Made by a program: the position numbers and the translations under genes. The notes beneath the pieces were generated by a model. It was not told the DNA's origin and did not search any database. It saw nothing but the letters and a program-made list of their open reading frames with translations. Source: Marinoscillum luteum (GTDB lineage: Bacteria > Bacteroidota > Bacteroidia > Cytophagales > Cyclobacteriaceae). Taken from it: DNA of 64,000 bases. Position 1 is the stretch's first letter; every line of letters begins with the position of its first letter. Below, piece by piece: positions 43,301-53,400 of this stretch. The stretch lies in contig NZ_JBIPKE010000020.1 in the NCBI RefSeq assembly GCF_044005705.1, forward strand, positions 310,001 to 374,000, written 5' to 3'.

Positions 43301-43350
43301 ACAACAACCACCAATGGTTGTTACTCCCTTGTAAATTCAACCAAATGTAA
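43301..43350 (+). repeat. Dispersed intergenic repeat 2, copy B
   Basis: Carries AACAACCACCAATGGTTGTTA and, at the same 27-base spacing as in copy A (33217-33266), CAACCAAATGTAA. It marks the right edge of the AT-richer region. Confidence 0.8.
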
Positions 43351-43518
43351 GGACTTTCACACCCAAACAAACCATTATCGGCTATAGGAAGGGCGGCACC
43401 TTCTTTCCTCCCACTTCCCGGATTATTTCACCCCCGCAGCAAGCCTCATCTGCCCGGAAAAATACTTTCTCAACTCTCCTTCCTTTCATCTAGCTTCGCG
43501 GCAGTTTACATAGCGCAC

Positions 43519-44145
43519 ATGACCAACGACCTGGTGCTTACCGAAGAGGAAGCCCGATTTGAAGCACTTATCCAAGGTTTACTCTCTGAAGGTCATGGCA
43601 CATGCCCTGATTTCATAGACCCCCTCACCGCCAACGGCCTCCGAAGCAATCTCCTGGGCCACAAACAAAGTGGCGACATGCGTCCGGCGGGCATCTCCCG
43701 CCAGTTTGATTATCAGCGAAACGCCGAAGTGCGTGGTGATGTGATCAGGTGGATCGAAAATGACACCTCGGACGTATTTGAATTACTGGTGCTTTCCAGG
43801 ATTCAGGCCTTTATCACCTACCTCAACAGAACCTGCTATACAGCCATCAATGATTTTGAATTTCACTATGCCTACTATGAGCAGGGTAGCTTCTACAAGC
43901 GGCATTTAGACCAGTTTAAGAGTGACAAAGGCCGGAAATACTCTCTGGTGATGTACCTCAACGAAGACTGGCTGGAGAGCGATGGGGGTCAGCTGTCACT
44001 CCATCATCCGGATGGCACTCAGAAAAACGTTCTCCCAGTCAGTGGCCGGGCGGTATTCTTTGAGAGCGACAAGGTAGAGCATGAGGTTCACCCCTCCCTC
44101 AACCGCTACCGGCTGAGCATCGCAGGCTGGCTCAAGCAGGTATAA
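43519..44145 (+). CDS. 2OG-Fe(II) oxygenase, prolyl-4-hydroxylase type
   Basis: A 208-residue soluble dioxygenase. The double-stranded beta-helix shows the iron ligands His129 and Asp131 (KRHLDQF), the distal His188 (VEHEVHP) and the 2-oxoglutarate arginine R198 in RLSIAGW. The YSLVMYLNEDW and GGQLSLHHPDG strands match the SM-20/P4H-like branch, which hydroxylates protein side chains in characterised cases. Target unknown. Gene is monocistronic, at the right edge of the accessory region, and back to normal base composition. Confidence 0.9.
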   Translation: MTNDLVLTEEEARFEALIQGLLSEGHGTCPDFIDPLTANGLRSNLLGHKQSGDMRPAGISRQFDYQRNAEVRGDVIRWIENDTSDVFELLVLSRIQAFITYLNRTCYTAINDFEFHYAYYEQGSFYKRHLDQFKSDKGRKYSLVMYLNEDWLESDGGQLSLHHPDGTQKNVLPVSGRAVFFESDKVEHEVHPSLNRYRLSIAGWLKQV

Positions 44146-44164
44146 CGGGTCGGGGACACTCCCA

Positions 44165-45190
44165 TCACGATTTCACATCCTGCACACATCTAAAGCCAGT
44201 ATGATTGAAACCTGAGTCTTTGCTGGAGCTCATCCTTCTGGACACCCGGTAGCCACTGCAGTAGCTGTCGTTGCAGAGGAATGATCCGCCACGAATCAGG
44301 TGTTTGGGAGTATATGGATCTCGGGGATCGTAGTATTGAGCGGAGCCTTTGGGATCTTCCACGGCACCTTTGCGCTGATAGCTCTCATAAGCACGGGCAT
44401 CGTATTTGTCCTGGCACCACTCCCACACATTGCCCGCCATGTCATATAACCCAAAGCCATTCGCCGGGAAAGACTTCACCGGAGCCGTGGTTTCAAAACC
44501 GTCTAGTACATAATTTTGATACGGGAATTTTCCTTGCCAGAAATTGGCCTTGTCTGAAGCATTCTCCGCCGACTCATTGCCCCATGGATATTTGATGTCT
44601 TTGCGGCCGCCCATGGAGGCCCACTCCCACTCTGCTTCTGTGGGCAGTCGCTTTCCGGCCCATTGGGCATAAGCCACAGCATCGTCCCAGGCCACGTGCA
44701 CCACAGGATGGTTCATACGGTCGGCAATGGTGCTCTCAGGCCCTTCCGGATGGCGCCAGTTGGCCCCTATGGTCCAGACCCACCACTGCGTATAGTCCGC
44801 CAGATTCACCTCGCTGCTCGTTGGGCGAAAAACCAGAGCTCCCGCCTGCAGCACAGAGTCCGGAGGCTTGGGGGTACCCTCGGGCACCTGAGTTTTCATC
44901 TCTTCCCAGTCAATGTCGCGCTCGGCAATAGTCACATAGCCTGTGGCCTCCACAAATTCAGCAAACTGTGCATTGGTGACCTCCGTGGCATCCATGAAAA
45001 AAGGAGAGACAGAGACCTCATGAGTGGGAAACTCATCTTCGTAGGCCTCGGTGGATTTTGCACCCATGTGAAAGCTTCCTTCCGGGATATAAACCATCCC
45101 CTCGGGAGCCTCAATGCTACCACGATTTGTATCGGCCTGTGAACAACCTGCGGCCAGCAGGCAAACCATACCAAACTTCAATAACCTCAT
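44165..45190 (-). CDS. Formylglycine-generating enzyme (SUMF1 family), lipoprotein
   Basis: A 341-residue lipoprotein (lipobox LLAAGC at about 12-17) with a complete SUMF1/FGE domain: GMVYIPEGSFHMG, DEFPTHEVSVSPFFMDATEVTN, WAGKRLPTEAEWEWASMGG, NGFGLYDMAGNVWEWC and RGGSF. Both catalytic cysteines are present as Cys306 and Cys311 in GSFLCNDSYCSGYR, the same five-residue spacing as in human FGE. Many bacterial family members, including the gliding proteins GldJ/GldK, lack them. True FGE oxidises a cysteine in sulfatases to formylglycine. No sulfatase is in the window. It is the last gene of the minus-strand surface locus. Confidence 0.9.
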   Translation of the reverse strand: MRLLKFGMVCLLAAGCSQADTNRGSIEAPEGMVYIPEGSFHMGAKSTEAYEDEFPTHEVSVSPFFMDATEVTNAQFAEFVEATGYVTIAERDIDWEEMKTQVPEGTPKPPDSVLQAGALVFRPTSSEVNLADYTQWWVWTIGANWRHPEGPESTIADRMNHPVVHVAWDDAVAYAQWAGKRLPTEAEWEWASMGGRKDIKYPWGNESAENASDKANFWQGKFPYQNYVLDGFETTAPVKSFPANGFGLYDMAGNVWEWCQDKYDARAYESYQRKGAVEDPKGSAQYYDPRDPYTPKHLIRGGSFLCNDSYCSGYRVSRRMSSSKDSGFNHTGFRCVQDVKS

Positions 45191-45242
45191 AGGTCAAAGG
45201 TTATCAAAAATGGGTAAATCATGAAATCTAAAGAATATCTTA

Positions 45243-46148
45243 TTACCTGGACTTCCTGAAGAAATACGGCCTCCTTCTGCCCAGATCTTCAACCGAGTAA
45301 GTCACAGTGAGTTCATGTTTCCCGGTAATGAGCTCATTAAACTCACCAAATGGATGATTGTAGCTGTATCCCACTTTAAACCCTGAGTTTTCGAAAGCTA
45401 CTCCGGCATTCACGCTCTTAGTGGATCGGTAAGCCAGGTTGAGCCAAAGTGTTTTAGACCACCCTACCAGTAACCCTCCGTCATAAAAACCTGAGCCATC
45501 GTGAAAGTATCTGTACATCACATAGTTTTCTACAGATACTATGCTCTTGTAGTGAGTGTATGTAAACTTTGCAAGGGTATTGAAATCGAATTTCAAAGAC
45601 TCATTACCCTTGACAAGATAAGGCATATAATAGCTCAGCTGAAATTTATACACATTGTACACAAACCCACCCCCAAGAGTGAGCTGTGTGTGGTCATATA
45701 CATTATCGCTATTCAACAGAGGATCATCCTGATCCACATAAGGGCTATACTTTACATCAGAAGATTCAAGCTTTTCGCGAAGAAGTCCTGCGGCCAGCGA
45801 AAAGGAAAGATAATGATCCTCGGTGATTCCAGCCATGTAGGCAAGTGATACATCCAAGCCCTGATAATTGATCATCCCCAGGCTTTGTGAGTTCATTCGC
45901 AAGCCCGATGAAAGGCCTCTCCCGAGCCCGTAATATGTACCAAAACTGATGTATTCTGCTCCCTTTTCAGACTGTGAGCCGGTGTATTTATTGGCCTGAA
46001 AAGCTGCAAACAAATCACCACCCGGTGCACTGTAAGCTGTATTCAGTGAAAAGGGGTTCATAAAATAGCTGGAAGACCCCAGAAAATCCTGAGCGGATAG
46101 TGAAAATCCACTGACAAGTAAAATCGAACAAAAAGTAAAAATCTTCAT
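45243..46148 (-). CDS. PorP/SprF-family outer-membrane protein
   Basis: A 301-residue exported barrel of the PorP/SprF type: signal peptide (ends FSLSAQ), then SSYFMNPFSLNTAYSAPGGDLFAAFQANKY and repeated amphipathic strands (LSSGLRMNSQSLGMINYQGLDVSLAYMAG; FKVGYSYNHPFGEFNE). SprF-like proteins pair with large type B T9SS adhesins and help them reach the surface. The gene starts 6 bases past the stop of the cadherin adhesin at 46155, matching that pairing. Confidence 0.88.
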   Translation of the reverse strand: MKIFTFCSILLVSGFSLSAQDFLGSSSYFMNPFSLNTAYSAPGGDLFAAFQANKYTGSQSEKGAEYISFGTYYGLGRGLSSGLRMNSQSLGMINYQGLDVSLAYMAGITEDHYLSFSLAAGLLREKLESSDVKYSPYVDQDDPLLNSDNVYDHTQLTLGGGFVYNVYKFQLSYYMPYLVKGNESLKFDFNTLAKFTYTHYKSIVSVENYVMYRYFHDGSGFYDGGLLVGWSKTLWLNLAYRSTKSVNAGVAFENSGFKVGYSYNHPFGEFNELITGKHELTVTYSVEDLGRRRPYFFRKSR

Positions 46149-46154
46149 GGCTAA

Positions 46155-49100
46155 TTAATTTCTAATGATGGTGACAGTACCGCGGTAAAGGTTTCCAAGA
46201 CTACTGTAAAACTTATAATAATAGACACCAGGATCGAGCTCCTTGCCGTTTTGGCTTACACCGTCCCATTCATTGGCGTATGGTGTACTTCGGTATACCT
46301 CTATCCCAGATCCTTTGTAAATCACCAAGGTGTAGCCTTCATACAAACTGATATTCTGGATAAAGAAATAGTCGTTGTATCCGTCTGAATTAGGTGTAAT
46401 TACTTCATTCACAGGCAACAGATCAGATTCAACAGCATCCTGAATCTCTATTCTCAACAGTGCTTCCACAGTCAGTTGCGGACTGCCACTATCTGTCACA
46501 CGCACCCTGTAGATCACCTCCTTCAGTTCTTCATAGTCCAGGGAATCCTTATTATTCACCAATACCTGACCGGATGCATCAATCCTGAATGCTCCTTTAC
46601 TCTCATCAAAGAATGGATCACTTCTTATGATCTCAAAGGTAAAATCATCCCCATCCACGTCAGTCACGTTCAGAAAACCCAATGAGGATTCACTCTCAGA
46701 ATTCTCAGTAATATACAGGGTGGTATCAGCCAGTACAGGAGCTTCATTGACTGATTCTACCAACACGACAAAATTCTCAGAAAATGTACTTTGGCCTTTA
46801 TCAGTCACCGTGATTTCCAGGGCAAATTGGCCCTGCCCTTCCGCATCCAGCGGCACCTTTGTCTGCAGCTGATCTCCGCTTATTTTAAAAAACTTCTTCA
46901 GCTGCTCAGCATCCGCTCCGGTGATGGTGTAGCTGAATGAATCAGAAGCATCTGTATCGTCTGTACTGAGGACTCCGATTAAAGTCCCTGAAGGTTGATT
47001 TTCGTCTACCACATCGTTGGACAGTAGGAGCCCTGTTGGTGCATCATTGGTATCATTCACCGTAAGGGTAAAGGCTTTTTCTATCACCGCTCCATCTCCA
47101 TCTGTAGCTGCCACCCTCACGCTAAGACTGCCCGTCTGCTCAAAATCAAAAACCTGTGCCGTTTTCAGCACATTGTCCTCTATACTAAACAGCGCATTGC
47201 TGCCACCACCGGCACCCGCCTTGAGGGCATAGGTAAAGGTCTCGCCGGCATCCTCATCTGTTGTGGTGAACTCTCCCACTTCAGTACCAACAGGCAGATT
47301 TTCGTCAAACGTATTCCCCGATAAGGCAACTGCTGTCGGCACATCATTTTCATCCGAAATGGTAATGGTAAACTGCTGCACAAACGTATTGGCTTCCTTA
47401 TCACTCACCTTCAGAGCAATGAAGTATGAAGACTTCTCCTCATAGTTCACCTTTTCAGCCATGGTAATGGTGTTTCCATCTATGAAAAACGGACCACTGG
47501 TATCATTCCCGTTTGAAAAGCTGAAAGTATGAAGCTCACCGAAAGCATTATCAGTATCCTCCGCAGAAAGATCTGCAATTTTTTGTCCTACTCCGGTGTG
47601 TTCGGGAACTATCAGATTCGAAACCATGATCGCCGTAGGCGCCTCATTTCTATTGTTGATCGTCAGGGTAAACTCCTTCTCAAAAGAAAAACCCTCTCCA
47701 CCAGCATCTGTCACCTCAATGGTAATGGTGAGCGTGGTATTGGTCTCATAATCCACCACCTGCTGCGCATATAGCTTATTGTCGTTGATTTCAAAGAAAT
47801 CATCGTGATCACTACCCACCAGGCTGAAAACATACTCATCTGTGGCATCCTGATCTGTGACTGAAATCACTGCTATTTCCTGCCCGATGGTGTTATTTTC
47901 ATAAAAATCAGACTTAGACAACTTGAGATTTGTAGGAGGATCATTGGCATCCGTAAGGTTAATTTTAAAAGCCTTTTGGAATGTATTGCTACCGTTGTCA
48001 GTAGCCTGTACCCTCACTTCGTATTCGCTTTTCACTTCATAATCGAAGGTTCCATTGGATAAAAACACATCATCTTCCAATAGAAACAAATCGTTATTGG
48101 TATCCCCATCACCAGACACAAACGCGTATGTAAATACGTCCGGATTATCCACATCATTGACGGACAGTCGGCCAATAAAAGTGCCTGGAGTAGCATCCTC
48201 TTTTAATGTATTTTTACTTAGATAGACGTCATTCGGCGGCTCATTTACATCTTCTATAGTGACTTGGAATTGCTGAACAAAGGTATTCGCAGCTTTGTCA
48301 GTCACCATCAATGAAATGAAATAAGATGATACCGACTCGAAATCCACCTTCTGAGCCAGTTTGATGCTAGAGCCATCTATGAAGAAGGGGCCATCAGTGT
48401 CCTCACCGCTCGAGAAACTAAAGGTATGCACCTCGCCAAATACATTATCAGAATCCTCTGCAGAGAGATCCGCCACCTTTTGACCTACCGCCATGTCCTC
48501 CGGTATGGAGAGATTGGTTACAAAGATTTCTGTAGGTGCTTCATTTCGATTATTGATGGTCAACACGAACTGTTTTTGATAGGAAAACCCTGCTCCGCCA
48601 TCGTCCGTCACCTGGATGGTAACAGTCAAAGTAGTATTGGTCTCATAATCGATGACCTGCTGAACGTACAGTTTATTATCATTAATCTCGAAATAGTCAT
48701 CATGGTCGGTCCCAATAAGACTATAAACGTACTCATCTGTGGCATCCTGATCAGTGACTGAAATCACAGCTACTTCCTGCCCGATGGTGTTATTTTCATA
48801 AAAGTCCGACTTTGACATTTTGAGATTCGTAGGGGGATCATTAGCGTCTAACAAAACAATTGTGAACACTTTCTGAAAAGTATTACTTCCCGCATCAGTA
48901 GCCTGTATCCTCACTTCGTATTCGCTTTTTACTTCAAAATCAAAATTGCCATTGGAGGTAATTTCATCATCAGTAATCTGAAACAGCGCATTGCCTGTAT
49001 CTCCATCCCCTGAGACAAAGGCATATTCATATGTATCCACATCATCCACATCGTTAACTGAGAGCCTGCCGATGAAAGTACCTATGGCAGCATCCTCTGC

Positions 49101-50441
49101 AAGCGTATTCTTGCTCAGATAAATATCATTGGGTGCTTCATTCACATCCAGGATGTTGATCTGAAATTGTTTTGTGAAAGTGTTGTTGGCAGCATCTTTC
49201 ACTACAAGTGTAAGGAAGTATGTACTTTTCTCTTCAAAGTCCGGGACAACTATTGCCTTCAGGGTGTTACCATCCAATAGAAAGTCCCCATTGGAGTCTG
49301 TTCCGTTGATGAAAGTATAGGTATGCGTATCCCCCGCAGACAAATCCTGGTCTGTAGTAGTCAGAGTACCTAGTATCGTTCCTGTCGGACTGTTTTCATC
49401 CAGCTCATTATTGGAGAGGGTAATATCAGTGGGTGCTTCATTCACATCGGAAATATTCACCACAAAACTCTCCTGATAGGTCAACCCCGCACCGGCCTGA
49501 TCGGTAACTGTAATGGTCAAAGAATAGCTCGCTTTTACTTCAAAATTGGCGACAACACCCAGTACCAATCTGTTTCCATCCCGAATTTCGAAATTGCTGT
49601 CGTCGGCAGATCCCGTAAGGGTATATACAAATGAATCCCCTGCGTCTTCATCTGTAGTCGTCAAGAGGCCCACCTGAGCAAAAGTTTCATTATTTTCTGC
49701 CAGGGTACTCGCAGAAAGAATGATGTCCGTAGGCCCGTCGTTTACGTCCAATACTGTAATGACAAAAGCTCTTTCAAAGGTAGCACCCTTGGGATCGGTG
49801 GTTTGGACTCGAACAGAATACTCATTTTTTACTTCAAAATTCAGTATCTCTGCGGTCTTCAACTCATTGCCGGTAATGGTAAAAAATGAATTGCCCGTAT
49901 CTCCCTCACCTGTCACCAATTGGTAGGTAAACCCGGTACTGTGATTGGCATCTGTGGTACTCAGCACGCCCACTACTGATCCGGCTGTGAGATTTTCACT
50001 GATCGATGAAGCCGAAAGCGAAATAGCCGTGGGTGCGTAGTTGTCGGAGATCACATATGGTACAGTATTGGAGCCCGTTTGCGCATTGTTTTCAAAAGCC
50101 AGACTATTCACCGCATTCAGCACTTCATTATTCTGATCATCGTAGATCTGAAAAGTGACGGTCTTCCCTGATGCAGAATTGCTATAAACTGTAAGGAAAA
50201 TGACTACCTCACCTGTGGATGGAACATTCACATCCGGGCTACCCACACCGACGACTACACCGTCTATAAATGCAGCCACCACGTCATTACTGCTGGTGGA
50301 AACCCTGCCATTCACCTCTAGTCTGGCCGTGATGGCCATGTCATAGGTGAAGTCATTTGGATCCACTGTCCAGGAGCCTGGTGCCTGTCCGTAGCTCATG
50401 GCTCCGGACAAGACCAAAATCATTAATATAATATTCTTCAT
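46155..50441 (-). CDS. Giant cadherin-repeat adhesin with gliding-type C-terminus
   Basis: A 1,428-residue exported protein. Signal peptide (ends GAMSYGQ), then an N-terminal module of about 110 residues (SWTVDPNDFTYDM...VAAFIDG) that is also found in the neighbouring 3,129-residue protein. Twelve cadherin-like repeats of about 100 residues follow, each opening with a form of APTxIxLSxxxxxEN and closing DVND/N, with acidic calcium-type positions. The end (VITPNSDGYNDYFFI to GTVTIIRN) is a CHU_C/type B sorting domain, usually requiring a SprF partner, here the next gene. Repeats 4-6 are duplicated as 7-9. Likely a surface adhesin. Confidence 0.92.
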   Translation of the reverse strand: MKNIILMILVLSGAMSYGQAPGSWTVDPNDFTYDMAITARLEVNGRVSTSSNDVVAAFIDGVVVGVGSPDVNVPSTGEVVIFLTVYSNSASGKTVTFQIYDDQNNEVLNAVNSLAFENNAQTGSNTVPYVISDNYAPTAISLSASSISENLTAGSVVGVLSTTDANHSTGFTYQLVTGEGDTGNSFFTITGNELKTAEILNFEVKNEYSVRVQTTDPKGATFERAFVITVLDVNDGPTDIILSASTLAENNETFAQVGLLTTTDEDAGDSFVYTLTGSADDSNFEIRDGNRLVLGVVANFEVKASYSLTITVTDQAGAGLTYQESFVVNISDVNEAPTDITLSNNELDENSPTGTILGTLTTTDQDLSAGDTHTYTFINGTDSNGDFLLDGNTLKAIVVPDFEEKSTYFLTLVVKDAANNTFTKQFQINILDVNEAPNDIYLSKNTLAEDAAIGTFIGRLSVNDVDDVDTYEYAFVSGDGDTGNALFQITDDEITSNGNFDFEVKSEYEVRIQATDAGSNTFQKVFTIVLLDANDPPTNLKMSKSDFYENNTIGQEVAVISVTDQDATDEYVYSLIGTDHDDYFEINDNKLYVQQVIDYETNTTLTVTIQVTDDGGAGFSYQKQFVLTINNRNEAPTEIFVTNLSIPEDMAVGQKVADLSAEDSDNVFGEVHTFSFSSGEDTDGPFFIDGSSIKLAQKVDFESVSSYFISLMVTDKAANTFVQQFQVTIEDVNEPPNDVYLSKNTLKEDATPGTFIGRLSVNDVDNPDVFTYAFVSGDGDTNNDLFLLEDDVFLSNGTFDYEVKSEYEVRVQATDNGSNTFQKAFKINLTDANDPPTNLKLSKSDFYENNTIGQEIAVISVTDQDATDEYVFSLVGSDHDDFFEINDNKLYAQQVVDYETNTTLTITIEVTDAGGEGFSFEKEFTLTINNRNEAPTAIMVSNLIVPEHTGVGQKIADLSAEDTDNAFGELHTFSFSNGNDTSGPFFIDGNTITMAEKVNYEEKSSYFIALKVSDKEANTFVQQFTITISDENDVPTAVALSGNTFDENLPVGTEVGEFTTTDEDAGETFTYALKAGAGGGSNALFSIEDNVLKTAQVFDFEQTGSLSVRVAATDGDGAVIEKAFTLTVNDTNDAPTGLLLSNDVVDENQPSGTLIGVLSTDDTDASDSFSYTITGADAEQLKKFFKISGDQLQTKVPLDAEGQGQFALEITVTDKGQSTFSENFVVLVESVNEAPVLADTTLYITENSESESSLGFLNVTDVDGDDFTFEIIRSDPFFDESKGAFRIDASGQVLVNNKDSLDYEELKEVIYRVRVTDSGSPQLTVEALLRIEIQDAVESDLLPVNEVITPNSDGYNDYFFIQNISLYEGYTLVIYKGSGIEVYRSTPYANEWDGVSQNGKELDPGVYYYKFYSSLGNLYRGTVTIIRN
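47343..49137 (-). repeat. Two tandem 900-bp blocks inside the adhesin gene
   Basis: The three-repeat block 48240-49137 (cadherin repeats 4-6) is repeated as 47343-48240 (repeats 7-9) at a period of about 900 bases. Shared DNA includes TCCTGCCCGATGGTGTTATT. Protein openings match in pairs, for example YLSKNTLAEDAAIGTFIGRL with YLSKNTLKEDATPGTFIGRL. Confidence 0.8.
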
Positions 50442-50474
50442 TATTCTAGAGATTTCCCTAAAGGGCAGTGATTT

Positions 50475-53400
50475 TTAATATTTAACTATTTTCTCGGTCT
50501 TGACAAGCTCCTCAGCCCGATAGATTTTGAGGAAGTAAGCGCCACTTTCAAGAGTCTCTCCAAACCGAATGGACTTTTGGTGGGTAGGTATATTGCCTTT
50601 CTGTAGTAGTCTACCTGACAGATCTACCAACTCATAGCTCAGGTCTTTCATATCGGAAGTAATCTCCAATAAAATAGATTCCCGAAATGGGTTTGGATAA
50701 AGTCTGACCGTGGAATTAATGACCTCCAATACTTCTGTAGTATTGGTCATCAACCTTAATGGTGACCCAACTGTACCGTGGGAAGCATCCGCTCTAAATT
50801 CCAGTGTGCGTCCATCCTCAGGAGTATAAAGGCGCCCAAACGAATCTTCGAAACTCAAGGCTCCGCTCGGCTGCTCTCCAAACACCGTGATGAATAACAG
50901 TTGCTGCTGCTCTATATACTTCGGATAGGCATACCCTACGAGTTCGGTCTCATCATATACCATCATCTGGTTGCCTTCGTCAAAATTCATATTGGCCGTG
51001 GCCACGATTGACATATTGCTTGGGTACTGATCAAAGCTCATGCCTACTGAATGCATATCACTTTCCGAAACGGGCTCTGCCGCCAATCGTGCAGTTAATG
51101 GCACACTCGGATAAGTGAATGTGGTCTGAGTGGAAGACTTCAGCATGAATCCGTTGCCCTTAGTCAGGTGAGTGAGTGACCCGATCCATCCTATCATAGG
51201 CCCCTCATAAACTGCAAACCCACGCTGGCTTTTGATCTCATCACCTACACTAGCCGTATAATTCGACAATGCGGTATTGATCTCAAGAGTTCTTTGAGAG
51301 ATATAGCTGATCCAGTTCCAACCCTCCTTCACCTGAATGACCTCAGACTCAGGGTTTATTTCTGCTCCACTAAATTCAAGTACACTTGCATTGGCCAGTT
51401 TGAACTTGTACATGGTATTGTTTCGAATCCCGCCACTGTTGCTAATGGTACCGATCCATCCATTGGCCTCATCATACTGATCAAAAGCCCCCTGAGTCTT
51501 CACCATGTCACCGGTGGAAGCAGTGATATTGGCGAGGAAATTATTCACATTGGCCATTTGGGCAGAATTTGTATTAAACGAAAGCCACTGCCAACCCCTT
51601 ACCAAATCCTGTCTCACCTGTACAAGGCCTGTGGTTTCTATCACTACGGGAGATGATGCACTTCCCAAGCGTGTCTCCGAGATAAATGCTACGGCAGGAT
51701 CAACCTTGGTGTAAACTATTCCATCTGAAGCATCCCATATTCTCAGTTCCACATTCTCATTGCTTACTCGGTTTGAGTAAATATTGAGGAAGACAAAATA
51801 CTGATCATAAGCTTCTACATACCTGAGTGTGGCCACTCCCCTACATACATTGTCAACAAAAGCAGCTACCTGATCATCTCCATCCTGTGAGAATTTACCA
51901 TTTACCTTCACCTTACCCACCAAACTCATAGAGTATTCGTACTCAGCGGGGTCTACTTCCCAAGTATCCGGTGCCGGTTGGTAGACATTCAAATTAACCA
52001 TTAATCGTTCATCGTATCCATAGTCCGTAGTGAGGTAGATATCCTGAGAATAATCACCCAGGTTAATTCCTTCATCTACCGATAAAGTAATCTCTTTGGT
52101 CGTCAACGGACTCAGAGTCCCTGATGAAGGAGAAACAGTGAGCCAATCAGGCACATTCGTAATTCTGAAGTTCTCTACTGACCCACCGATATTAGAAACT
52201 GAAGCTTTAAAGGTGAGTGTGGAGCCTAATTCCAAATCAAAAGACTTGTCATTGTCCACCCAAAGCACACTGTTCTTATTGTAGTAAGCCGTCCAACTGG
52301 CTGGGCTGTTCATGACGTTACCATTGAGATCACGAATGTTTTTAACTGTGATATCCAGAATAACACCTTCCAGCAGACTATCAGGATCGGTAGGAGAAAG
52401 TATAATCTTATCACCATTGGCGGAATAAGAGAAGTTCACATAACTAACAGGCCTTGGCAGGTTGATGGTTGGCGTATTTTCAACTTCCCCACCAGTACCC
52501 TGCAGGGCAATCACATCATCTACCTTGGCACCCGCTACTTCGTTGTCTAGAGAGACACTCTTCACAAGAACTCCCGAGTCATCTACGAAAGTCTCAAAAG
52601 GGAAATAAGTGACCAGAGAACCTTCCGCACCTGACAATTTATACATCCGCTGCAGCTCCACTTGCTCAGCTGTCTTGGCCTTAGACCATACTCTGATGTC
52701 ATCAAAAGCGCCTTCAAAATACTGATCGGTCTGCTCCACTGCTCCATCGAACCACCCACGTGCTCCTATCCATACTTTTGAACCACCAAAACCTATCCAG
52801 TTTTGATCATCAATAGAGGCGATCTGAGCGCCATCAATGTATACATTGGGGCTCGTGATGCGATTGACTGAAAGCGCAAAATGGTGCCAGGTGTTGTCCA
52901 TATAGCTCACAGAGCCTACCTGATGTTTCTCTCCATTGTTTGAAATGAGGAGTTTACCTGAGGCATCAGTACCAATCGCCCAGCCCACTCTGTTGGCATC
53001 TCTTGCATCTCCTATACCCGTGCTCAAAAGCGTCACACTATCAGTAGTAGCAGCACGCTTAAACCAGAACTCTATGGTGAAATCATTCTCTGCCGTAAAG
53101 GCAAGGGATTTACTGGTAAGGTAGCTGTCAGCACCCAGGTCATAAGCAAATCCTATTGGTTCTATGGACCAATTACCAGAGATGAGTGCATTCTTAAACC
53201 TAATGTGATCATTGGCCTGACTACCTTCGGCTTCTTCCATCCTCCAGTTACCAATCAATCCAAACTCATTTCGCTCAAGACGCTTGGTAGCGATGATACT
53301 CACCTTACTTTCTGACAGAGCTCTGTTCCAGATGCGCAGTTCATGCACTTTGGCATCCAAAGGTTTGGTTTTGTCATATTTCGCTTGAGCCACATAGACC

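Noticed and set aside
30144..43518. Prophage, conjugative element or insertion sequence as the source of the AT-richer region
   Set aside because: No integrase, transposase, relaxase, capsid or terminase gene was recognised in it.
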